The notes under the pieces are model-generated. The model was not told the DNA's origin. It saw only the letters and a program-made list of their open reading frames with translations, and did not search any database. From UBA2030 sp049969475 (GTDB lineage Bacteria > Bacteroidota > Bacteroidia > Bacteroidales > TTA-H9): a DNA stretch of 14,926 nucleotides. The stretch spans positions 1 to 14,926 of the forward strand of contig JBMFOU010000041.1 of the NCBI GenBank assembly GCA_049969475.1, written 5' to 3'. Positions within the stretch are counted from its first letter, which is position 1. Every line of letters starts with the position of its first letter. This document shows positions 7,668 through 14,160 of the stretch, piece by piece. The position numbers and the translations under genes were made by a program.

Positions 7668-7826
7668 ATGATGGGCCTCTTAAATCATTTATCCAACTTC
7701 CAATACCTAGTTTTGGGCTTGACAGCTTTTGGGGAGCTGATTTTCCTTTACTGTTTAATCACCTTATTTTCAATTTCAGTCTCAATCTCAATCAATGGTA
7801 ATATAGAAAAATATTTGTATTTTTGA
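7668..7826 (+). CDS. Possible 52-residue single-span membrane peptide
   Basis: An open frame starts with ATGATG at 7668 and ends with TGA at 7824-7826, 23 bases before the flavoprotein ATG. The product has one long hydrophobic stretch (YLVLGLTAFGELIFLYCLIT, about residues 13-32, continuing into a Ser/Ile-rich segment) and a short polar tail. I know no family for it. In its favour are its position directly before a quinone-linked enzyme and its membrane character. Against it are the lack of a ribosome binding site, the biased composition and a candidate promoter of the next gene lying inside its end. Confidence 0.25.
   Translation: MMGLLNHLSNFQYLVLGLTAFGELIFLYCLITLFSISVSISINGNIEKYLYF
7818..7825 (+). 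promoter_or_regulatory. Candidate Bacteroidota -7 box for the flavoprotein gene
   Basis: TATTTTTG matches the TAnnTTTG -7 element of the Bacteroidota primary sigma factor. The ATG at 7850 is 24 bases further on, which gives a short leader. The -33 element (TTTG) is not well formed at the expected distance, so the assignment is tentative. Confidence 0.35.
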
Positions 7827-7849
7827 TTAAGCAAAAATTTATTAATAAT

Positions 7850-9307
7850 ATGGCCCAAGTAGTTGTTTTAGGAGCTGGCATAGCCGGACATACTGCAGCG
7901 TTGATTTTGAAGAGAAAATTAGGGAGCAGGCACAAGGTAACCGTAGTAGCCCCCAACAGCAAGTATCAGTGGATTCCATCCAATATATGGGTGGGCATAG
8001 GGAAAATGACTCCCGAGCAGGTTTCGTTTGAATTGGCACCTGTGTACAAGAAACAAGGAATAGAATTCATCCAGGCCCGGGCCGTTAGGATTTTTCCTGA
8101 AGGCAAGGACGGAAGAGGTCCTTGTGTGGAGGCCGAGGGCACATTGCCCGAAAATAAAGGGCAGGTCATTACCGTGCCGTACGATTATCTCATAAATGCC
8201 ACGGGCCCAAAGCTCAATTTTGACGCTACGCCTGGTTTAGGCCCTGAGAAAGGCAACACGGTTTCCGTTTGTACCTATGGGCATGCAATGGAAGCTAACA
8301 AGGCCTTGCGTGCAGCCATTGAACGTATGAAAAAGGGGGAATATTTACGCTTTCTCATTGGCACGGGGCATCCTACAGCCACCTGCCAGGGAGCTGCTTT
8401 CGAGTATGCCCTGAATGTAGCATTCGAAATCAACAAACATAAACTGCGAAACAAAGCCGAAATCATTTGGATTACGAATGAATATGAGCTCGGCGATTTT
8501 GGCATGGGGGGAGCCTTTATCAAAAAAGGGGGCTATTATACCTCAACTAAAATTTTTACCGAGTCGATCCTTGCAGAATACGGGATTCGTTGGATAAAGC
8601 GGGCGGGAATCACAAAGGTAGAACCTGGTTTGGCTCATTATGAAACCCTCGACGGTGAGCAGCTTAGCCAACCTTTCGATTTTGCCATGCTCATACCTGC
8701 TTTTGCTGGTGTGGGCTTGCAGGCTTCCGATAAGCAAGGAGTTGACATTACCTCCCGGCTATTTGCTCCCAACGGTTTGATGAAGGTTGATGCCGACTAC
8801 ACCCCCAAACCTTTCGAAGATTGGTCGGTTCGCGATTGGCCTTCTATTTATCAAAACCCTGAATACGACAACATCTATGCAGCAGGTATTGCCTTTGCAC
8901 CCCCGCACAGCATCAGCAAACCCATGACCAACAAGAATGGATTGGCCATTTTCCCCACCCCGCCCCGAACAGGTATGCCTTCGGGCGTTATGGGGAAAGT
9001 GGTGGCCCTCAATATTGCTGACCGAATCTTACATAATCGTCACGATCATCGGCACCGTGCTTCCATGGGGCGCATGGGGGCCGCTTGTATTATTTCCTCA
9101 GGCTATGGAATCTGGAATGGGATGGCTGCTACTATGACCGTTTTCCCTATCGTTCCCGATTACGAGAAATATCCCGTTTGGGGTCGAGATATTTCCTATA
9201 CCGTGGGAGAAACTGGCCTGGCAGGACACTGGATTAAATTATTCCTTCATTACATGTTTCTGTACAAAGCCAAAACTCATCCATTCTGGTATTTAATTCC
9301 TGAATAA
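7850..9307 (+). CDS. Sulfide:quinone oxidoreductase-like FAD enzyme
   Basis: This flavoprotein is 485 residues long from the ATG at 7850. That start places the FAD-binding motif VVVLGAGIAGHTAAL at residues 4-18, as the family requires; the upstream TTG at 7823 is not needed. A second dinucleotide-fold region and NATGPKL (116-122) follow. Two cysteines sit where sulfide:quinone oxidoreductases carry redox cysteines: C141 (SVCTYGHA) and C179 (TATCQGAAFEY). In the motif that usually reads AAGIC..PP, this protein has AAGIAFAPP, so a third cysteine is replaced by alanine (about residue 348). PPRTGMPSG (371-379) matches the family's PxTG segment near the quinone. The C-terminus (GHWIKLFLHYMFLYKAKTHP) looks like the amphipathic membrane-binding helices. 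It probably passes electrons from sulfide or a related sulfur compound to menaquinone. A related quinone reductase activity is possible. Confidence 0.85.
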   Translation: MAQVVVLGAGIAGHTAALILKRKLGSRHKVTVVAPNSKYQWIPSNIWVGIGKMTPEQVSFELAPVYKKQGIEFIQARAVRIFPEGKDGRGPCVEAEGTLPENKGQVITVPYDYLINATGPKLNFDATPGLGPEKGNTVSVCTYGHAMEANKALRAAIERMKKGEYLRFLIGTGHPTATCQGAAFEYALNVAFEINKHKLRNKAEIIWITNEYELGDFGMGGAFIKKGGYYTSTKIFTESILAEYGIRWIKRAGITKVEPGLAHYETLDGEQLSQPFDFAMLIPAFAGVGLQASDKQGVDITSRLFAPNGLMKVDADYTPKPFEDWSVRDWPSIYQNPEYDNIYAAGIAFAPPHSISKPMTNKNGLAIFPTPPRTGMPSGVMGKVVALNIADRILHNRHDHRHRASMGRMGAACIISSGYGIWNGMAATMTVFPIVPDYEKYPVWGRDISYTVGETGLAGHWIKLFLHYMFLYKAKTHPFWYLIPE

Positions 9308-9333
9308 TTTGTAAATCATTAAAATTTAATATT

Positions 9334-9498
9334 ATGCTCAGAAAACCCAATATTGTCCGTGGTTACAAAGACGAGGCCTATCCTCCATTTCCCACACCAG
9401 CCACTCGCTTCTGGAGAGGCTGTATCCTGTGGCAACTTGTCCGCTTTTTTGTTCTTAATCTGAAAATTATGCGCATAGTAGTAGGTGGACACTCGTAA
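9334..9498 (+). CDS. 54-residue companion protein of the flavoprotein
   Basis: A short gene starts 26 bp after the flavoprotein stop and ends 27 bp before a strong terminator, so it is the last gene of that transcript. The product begins with a basic, Pro/Tyr-rich segment (KPNIVRGYKDEAYPPFPTP, about 4-22). A helix rich in Trp, Phe, Ile and Arg follows (RFWRGCILWQLVRFFVLNLK, about 25-44), and it ends IVVGGHS. The helix could lie on or cross the membrane, and it carries a single cysteine (C30). I do not recognise a named family. Its place suggests a small subunit or membrane anchor for the SQR-like enzyme, or a stabilising factor. It is a credible gene because its composition is protein-like and it fills the space between stop and terminator. 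Confidence 0.65.
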   Translation: MLRKPNIVRGYKDEAYPPFPTPATRFWRGCILWQLVRFFVLNLKIMRIVVGGHS

Positions 9499-9525
9499 TT
9501 TACCTGTGCGTAATCCATCACATGC

Positions 9526-9564
9526 AAAGGTCGGAGAAGTAAATCTTTCCGGCCTTTTGTTTTT
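9526..9564 (+). terminator. Intrinsic terminator of the flavoprotein transcript
   Basis: The arm AAAGGTCGGAGAAG (9526-9539) pairs with CTTTCCGGCCTTT (9545-9557) around the loop TAAAT, with one G-U pair and one bulged G. It is followed by TG and a run of five T (9560-9564). The stem lies 27 bases after the stop of the 54-residue gene and separates it from the hemerythrin gene. Confidence 0.75.
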
Positions 9565-9567
9565 ACG

Positions 9568-9575
9568 TATTTTTG
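9568..9575 (+). promoter_or_regulatory. Candidate -7 box for the hemerythrin-LuxR pair
   Basis: TATTTTTG matches the Bacteroidota TAnnTTTG element. A near-match to the -33 TTTG (TTTC at 9546-9549) lies 18 bases upstream, inside the terminator arm. The ATG of the hemerythrin gene is 34 bases downstream. This suits a new transcript starting right after the terminator. Confidence 0.4.
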
Positions 9576-9609
9576 TCCTGCTATTTCAAACCCCCACCTC
9601 CATTTCAGG

Positions 9610-10305
9610 ATGCACATCACGAAAATATCCCCCCACGACAAGTTGATCCACCTGATTGAAGTCAATCCTTTCGTGCTTCTACTTATTGAATATTTCGAAC
9701 TGCCCCTGTTAGTGGGCCACCAATCGGTTGGTGTTTATTGCAGAAAAAATGGCATCCATCCCGATTTGTTTATTGCCATAGCCTCTCTGTATTTTAGGCT
9801 ACCTATCCCTTCAGGCTACGCTTTTTCAGCTTCCGAGCTTCCATGGATTGTTAAGTTCCTGAAAAACAGTCATCAGTATTATCTCAATGAAAAATATCGT
9901 GAGGTGCTGGCTCTTATCCATCAGATGCACGAGCTTCAACCCGATCCAGAGCTGGCACTGGTAGAAAAGTTTTTTGAAGATTATATGGCAGAGGTGAGGG
10001 AACACCTGGCCTATGAGGAAAATGTTGCATTCCCCTATTTCCTCTCACTTACTGAAGGCAAGCCTATGCAGCAACGGGCCTTTTCGGCAGAGGAATATCT
10101 GAATCACCACAGCGATATAGAGACCAAGCTGGCCGACCTCAAACAATTGTTGTTGGTGCATCTGGCTGTGGGCAGGGACTATGTGGTTCGACGCCGTACC
10201 ATTCAGCGCCTTATAGAACTGGAATTCGACCTTGCCGTACATACGCGTGTGGAGGAGGAATTATTGGTGCCCCTGGTCGTGGAAATAGAAAAACAAGGGT
10301 CATGA
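9610..10305 (+). CDS. Hemerythrin-domain protein, RIC/YtfE-like
   Basis: This 231-residue protein is predicted to be cytoplasmic. Residues 1-70 form a small N-terminal domain like that of the ScdA/RIC di-iron proteins (PHDKLIHLIEVNPFVLLLIEYF, then GHQSVGVYCRKNGIHPDLFI, with one cysteine at 44). Residues 85-220 are a four-helix bundle carrying the ligands of a di-iron centre: H88, H132 with E136 (EHLAYEEN), H166/H167 (YLNHHSDIE), and H211 with E215 (VHTRVEEELL). RIC proteins repair iron-sulfur clusters damaged by nitric oxide or peroxide; other hemerythrins sense or carry oxygen. The N-terminal domain usually has a CxxC-like pair, but only one cysteine is visible here. The stop codon overlaps the next gene's start (ATGA), so the pair is translationally coupled and the protein may act as the sensor for the LuxR regulator. 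Confidence 0.82.
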   Translation: MHITKISPHDKLIHLIEVNPFVLLLIEYFELPLLVGHQSVGVYCRKNGIHPDLFIAIASLYFRLPIPSGYAFSASELPWIVKFLKNSHQYYLNEKYREVLALIHQMHELQPDPELALVEKFFEDYMAEVREHLAYEENVAFPYFLSLTEGKPMQQRAFSAEEYLNHHSDIETKLADLKQLLLVHLAVGRDYVVRRRTIQRLIELEFDLAVHTRVEEELLVPLVVEIEKQGS

Positions 10306-10883
10306 GAGTTGCAAAACTCCGAAGCATCCTGTTGGCCGACCCTTCCGAAGTTATTTTGCAAGGGCTGGCTGTTGTGGTCAGGCAGGCCGGTTGGGGTGAA
10401 CCCCACCTATGTCGCCGTTGGGATGATGTTTTCAGAATATCCGACCCTCAGCAGATACTTCTGGGAGTCATAGGCAGCGGTATGTTAGGAGAATGGAGTT
10501 GTCATCGATCCCGGCTTATGAGAAATTTCGAAAACGCCATCTGGACGGCCTTTCTCTATGCTCCTTTTTTTCAGGAAGAAGATCCGTATCTGCGTAAAAT
10601 ATTCAGAATAACTGACAGTTATGAGCAAATTCTGACAGGGCTTAAAAATTTAGCGAAGGACGAAACCTCGGACGACCTTGCCATGCAGCCGCTTACCGAA
10701 CGGGAGATTGAGGTATTGCGCCTGCTGGTTCAGGGTTTATCGCAAAAGGAAATTGCCCAACAACTCCATTTGAGCGTGCATACCATCATTACACATCGGA
10801 AAAATATCACCCTTAAAACGGGCATAAAAAGTATAGCTGGCCTTACCCTATTTGCCTTATCCCACAAATTCATAACTCCCTGA
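10302..10883 (+). CDS. LuxR-type regulator with degenerate receiver domain
   Basis: This 193-residue DNA-binding protein has a C-terminal LuxR/FixJ helix-turn-helix at about 129-187 (LTEREIEVLRLLVQGLSQKE, then IAQQLHLSVHTIITHRKNI). The first 115 residues have the size and outline of a receiver domain (SILLADPSEVILQGLAVVV at 8-26). At the strand that should end in the phosphorylated aspartate the sequence reads ILLGVIGSG (52-60), so phosphorylation is unlikely. Control probably comes from a ligand or a protein partner, and the obvious candidate is the hemerythrin protein whose gene overlaps it by four bases. Targets may include the downstream receptor gene, whose upstream region has two palindromes, or its own operon; this is inference. 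Confidence 0.82.
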   Translation: MRVAKLRSILLADPSEVILQGLAVVVRQAGWGEPHLCRRWDDVFRISDPQQILLGVIGSGMLGEWSCHRSRLMRNFENAIWTAFLYAPFFQEEDPYLRKIFRITDSYEQILTGLKNLAKDETSDDLAMQPLTEREIEVLRLLVQGLSQKEIAQQLHLSVHTIITHRKNITLKTGIKSIAGLTLFALSHKFITP

Positions 10884-10892
10884 CTAAAGTTG

Positions 10893-10929
10893 GGGATTGG
10901 AGCAATCCCAAATCCCTAATTTAAGGGAT
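10893..10929. promoter_or_regulatory. Tandem palindromes upstream of the TonB receptor gene
   Basis: Two inverted repeats lie side by side in the 99-bp gap before the receptor gene. The first is GGGATTG-GAG-CAATCCC (10893-10909). The second is ATCCCT-AATTTA-AGGGAT (10912-10929). They share the GGGAT/ATCCC core, so the arms can also pair across, giving mutually exclusive hairpins. They could be tandem operator sites, for instance for the LuxR protein encoded just upstream, or a terminator/leader structure. No T-run follows directly. Confidence 0.45.
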
Positions 10930-10982
10930 GGACACGTGTAGCGATAAACCTGTGTTTTGCAAACCAATTAAAATATGGGTTT

Positions 10983-13403
10983 ATGAGAAAGATCGTATTC
11001 ATTATCAGTTTGTTTCTTGCAATGCTGGGTTTTGTTGGAAGGGCTCAGGTTTCTACCGATGTCATGGTTTTTGGTGATGTGAAGCAGAAAACAGATGGAA
11101 AGCATATCCCTTTCGCTCAAATTGTATTGAAAGGGACTCGTTTTGGCACTATGGCCGATGCAAGCGGGCACTTCAAAATGGTTCATCTGCCCGAGGGGGA
11201 GTTTACCCTGGTGGCTTATGCCATGGGCTTTAAAAAACAGGAAAAGACGGTGGTGTTGAAGGCAAAAACTGCAGTGTCCGTTTTTTTCGAACTGGAGGAT
11301 GATGTGCTCAATCTCGAGCAGGTAGTCGTTTCAGGCACACGCACACCTCATTTTGTGAAGGATGCACCGGTACGTACTGAGGTAATTACTGCAAGGGCTA
11401 TCGAGCAGAAACGGGCCAACAATTTATATGAAGTTTTAGAGGGGTTGCAGGGAGTAAGGGTGGAAAATCAATGCCAGGCCTGTAATTTTACTATGGTGAG
11501 GATGCAGGGGCTGGGTCCTGAGCATACGCAGATGCTTATCAACGGGCAGGCGGTTTATTCTGGCTTGGCCTCGGTATATGGCTTGCAACAGATAGCATCA
11601 GACGATATTGAGCGGGTGGAGGTTGTTAAAGGATCAGGGTCGGCCCTTTACGGAAGCCATGCAATAGGGGGAGCCATCAATATCATCAGTCAGGAACCAT
11701 CTCCTATTCCCCTTACTAAAGCTGACCTGAGAGTGGGCAATGAGGGTACATTTTCGGCAGGTTTTCAGTCGTCGATGCGAAACGAGACGGGGAATTTGGG
11801 CTTATTGGTCTTTGCCAGAAAAATCGACGAGTCAGCTCTCGACCAGACCGGTCCCGGCCTCATCCGCCAACAGGTGAAAAATCCGGATGGATTCTCTGAC
11901 CGGGTGGAATCTAAACTAATTAATGCCGGTATTAGTTTTCTGGCTCAAGACATGAATAACGGGGCGGGTAAATTGCTTCTGCGTTCAAAATACTTAAACG
12001 AATTCCGCAGGGGAGGACTCCTGACCGATGACATTTTAAAAAATCCTTATACTCCAGGCACGGAAAACATTAAGACCGACCGCTGGGAAAACGAACTTCA
12101 ATATTCCCGAAAACTTGGAGCCGCCACCGATGTCACCACGGCGGTTTCTTGGGTGCTGCACCAACGCGAAGCCACCAACGACACTTATCTGAATGATTAT
12201 TTCAGCATCCACGGTGTTTATCCCGATGTTACCACATTTCGTCCATACCTGGCCGACGAAAACCTGGTTTACACTACCCTGTCGCTTGGCCATACAACTG
12301 GAGCCCATCACCTGTTAGCCGGTTTGCAGGCCATGTACGATATCATCAACGAGTCGGGTATGTATGTCAATTTGGATACACTATCATTCCTCTATGGAAT
12401 GCCTTATCGGTCGGTAGCCGAAAAAGATGCACGGGAATGGGGTGTGTTTCTGCAGGATGAGTGGGCGGTAAGTGAAAAACTGATGTTGGTGCCGGGACTC
12501 CGCCTCGATAATCACCGCAGTTCAGAGAAATATTTGGCCCTGGGCTACGATAGTCTTTTCCCTAATACCCGCTTTGCCCAATATAGCCTCAATCCCCGAA
12601 TGGCAGTAAAATACACAATAAACGAACATCTGGTCGTGCGCGCTAATATAGGAACAGGCTATCGCGCACCTTTTGGCTTTTCCGAAGACCTTCATTTATG
12701 CAGTGGCTCGCCTAGAGTATGGAAATCGTCGAAGCTTTTACCTGAAAAATCGCTGAGCTACAATGTTTCTGCTGATTACTCTTCCCACGATTGGGCGCTT
12801 GCATTCAATATTTTTCATACACGGCTGAAAAATAAAATAGGTTTTGTGAATGCCAGTCCGGAAGTTAAAGCCCTGGGTTACGACTATGAGTGGCAGAATA
12901 TAGAACATGCCACGGTGCAGGGTATAGAGGTGGCGCTCAAGTATTTCCCGGTGAAAAGTCTTGAATTATATGCAGACATGGGGATTAACCGGGGGCTTTA
13001 TGATCACCCACGCAATGACTGGAAAGGTACACCCTGGGAATCCGTAAGCCGTTATATCCCCAGGTTTCCGTTTGTCAGTGCATACCTGAAAGCCGAATAC
13101 TCAGCCGGGCGTTGGTCTTTAAACACTTCTCTCAACTTTCAGGGAACCATGTATATCGATTATTACAATTCAGAACCCGACCCCGCGCTGGGTGATATGT
13201 CGAAAATTAAAAAAACTTCCCCCTATGCCTTATGGAATGTAAGGGCTACTTATAGGGTCGGAAATTTGACCTTTTATGCAGGAGTGAATAATATTACGGG
13301 TTACATTCAGGATGAACGCCACCTCGATGATGCGGCTTTCATCTATGCCCCGCTTTATGGTCGTTTATTCTTTGGGGGGCTTAGTTTTGCTGTCACTCAA
13401 TGA
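10983..13403 (+). CDS. TonB-dependent outer-membrane receptor with CxxC in the plug
   Basis: This is an 806-residue outer-membrane protein with a signal peptide (MRKIVFIISLFLAMLGFVGRAQ). Residues 26-105 are the carboxypeptidase-like regulatory fold common in Bacteroidota (SGHFKMVHLPEGEFTLVAYA). The plug follows at about 110-240: VVVSGTRTPH (114-123, a TonB-box-like start), CQAC (164-167), VRMQGLGPEHTQMLINGQ (172-189), ERVEVVKGSGSALYGS (210-225) and GGAINIIS. The remainder is the 22-stranded barrel, ending in the aromatic strand LFFGGLSFAVTQ. It has no SusD partner next to it, so it is a single-component importer of the type used for siderophores, haem, cobamides or metal complexes. The cysteine pair in the plug hints at a metal- or redox-related ligand. 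The substrate cannot be named. ATG 10983 gives a complete signal peptide. Confidence 0.93.
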   Translation: MRKIVFIISLFLAMLGFVGRAQVSTDVMVFGDVKQKTDGKHIPFAQIVLKGTRFGTMADASGHFKMVHLPEGEFTLVAYAMGFKKQEKTVVLKAKTAVSVFFELEDDVLNLEQVVVSGTRTPHFVKDAPVRTEVITARAIEQKRANNLYEVLEGLQGVRVENQCQACNFTMVRMQGLGPEHTQMLINGQAVYSGLASVYGLQQIASDDIERVEVVKGSGSALYGSHAIGGAINIISQEPSPIPLTKADLRVGNEGTFSAGFQSSMRNETGNLGLLVFARKIDESALDQTGPGLIRQQVKNPDGFSDRVESKLINAGISFLAQDMNNGAGKLLLRSKYLNEFRRGGLLTDDILKNPYTPGTENIKTDRWENELQYSRKLGAATDVTTAVSWVLHQREATNDTYLNDYFSIHGVYPDVTTFRPYLADENLVYTTLSLGHTTGAHHLLAGLQAMYDIINESGMYVNLDTLSFLYGMPYRSVAEKDAREWGVFLQDEWAVSEKLMLVPGLRLDNHRSSEKYLALGYDSLFPNTRFAQYSLNPRMAVKYTINEHLVVRANIGTGYRAPFGFSEDLHLCSGSPRVWKSSKLLPEKSLSYNVSADYSSHDWALAFNIFHTRLKNKIGFVNASPEVKALGYDYEWQNIEHATVQGIEVALKYFPVKSLELYADMGINRGLYDHPRNDWKGTPWESVSRYIPRFPFVSAYLKAEYSAGRWSLNTSLNFQGTMYIDYYNSEPDPALGDMSKIKKTSPYALWNVRATYRVGNLTFYAGVNNITGYIQDERHLDDAAFIYAPLYGRLFFGGLSFAVTQ

Positions 13404-13455
13404 TAGGTGAACAATAATAGGGGGCTGGCAGTTTATAATGTAAAAATCTGAATTT

Positions 13456-14148
13456 ATGAAAAAAGTAATGATAGCCGTTTTCCTTTTGCTGAGCTTGAAT
13501 ACCTTGATAGCTCAAAGTTCTTTGCACGATTTTAAGGCCTACGATATCGATGGTAAACTAGTAGATTTGTCCAGTTTTAAGGGCAAAAAGGTGATGGTGG
13601 TGAATGTGGCCAGCCGTTGCGGCCTCACCCCTCAATACGAGCAACTGCAGCAACTCTACGAAAAATACCACGACAGGGGTTTCGAAATCATCGCTTTTCC
13701 AGCCAATAACTTTATGGGTCAGGAACCTGGTACCAATAGCGAAATCAAGCAATTCTGCACCACCAACTATGGAGTGACTTTTACTGTGATGTCGAAAATT
13801 TCGGTAAAGGGCAAGGATATGCACCCTATATACCAGTGGCTGACTTCAAAGGAAAAGAACGGCAAAATGGATTCCTCCGTATCCTGGAATTTTCAGAAGT
13901 ACTTGATTGATGAAAAGGGCCAGTTAGTAGATATGCTGCCCCCACGCACTTCTCCTTTCGACGATAGAATTGTGCGTTGGATTGAAGGTAGGGTAGGTAA
14001 GACTTTACAGTATTCCGCGTTTTTGTCTGCCTCTTTGCCTCTTTTCACCTGCAATGAATCATTCTTGCAGACTGGATTCATAAGCATGTTGGGAAATTTC
14101 TCTTACCTTTACCCCATCCTGCAAATCTTGTTTTGCGGGGTGTTTTAA
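13456..14148 (+). CDS. Exported glutathione-peroxidase-family protein with odd C-terminal tail
   Basis: This 230-residue protein has a signal peptide (MKKVMIAVFLLLSLNTLIAQ). The thioredoxin-fold peroxidase domain covers about 22-177. The peroxidatic cysteine is C55 in VNVASRCGLTPQY; FPANNFMGQEPG (81-92) holds the catalytic Gln89; the likely resolving cysteine is C101; and the WNF motif is at 144-146. It is therefore a cysteine-type, thioredoxin-linked peroxidase, probably periplasmic. Family members normally end shortly after PPRTSPFDDRIVRWIEG. Here the frame continues for about 53 residues (178-230) into a Leu/Phe/Ser-rich sequence that includes a probable terminator hairpin. A lost stop codon or a sequence error are likely causes. 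It lies 52 bp after the receptor gene and may share its transcript. Confidence 0.9.
   Translation: MKKVMIAVFLLLSLNTLIAQSSLHDFKAYDIDGKLVDLSSFKGKKVMVVNVASRCGLTPQYEQLQQLYEKYHDRGFEIIAFPANNFMGQEPGTNSEIKQFCTTNYGVTFTVMSKISVKGKDMHPIYQWLTSKEKNGKMDSSVSWNFQKYLIDEKGQLVDMLPPRTSPFDDRIVRWIEGRVGKTLQYSAFLSASLPLFTCNESFLQTGFISMLGNFSYLYPILQILFCGVF
14111..14146 (+). terminator. Probable terminator hairpin inside the end of the peroxidase frame
   Basis: ACCCC (14111-14115) and GCAAA (14121-14125) pair with TTTGC (14132-14136) and GGGGT (14137-14141), leaving five unpaired bases on the left arm. A T-run follows (14143-14146). It ends the peroxidase transcript, although the reading frame runs through it to the stop at 14146-14148. 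Confidence 0.5.
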
Positions 14149-14160
14149 AAATAGAAGCTT

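Larger units (their letters stand above)
7435..7849. promoter_or_regulatory. Divergent regulatory region between transporter and flavoprotein
   Basis: About 415 bp separate two divergently read genes and should hold both promoters. It contains an inverted repeat (7492-7515), a 10-bp direct repeat spaced by 21 bp (7616-7646), a short GC hairpin (CCGC/GCGG near 7580-7592), a small open frame (7668-7826) and a TAnnTTTG box just before the flavoprotein gene. These are listed separately. Confidence 0.6.

Noticed and set aside
7823..7849. TTG start for the flavoprotein at 7823
   Set aside because: The ATG at 7850 places the FAD motif at residues 4-18 as in the family, and the TTG lies inside a candidate promoter box.
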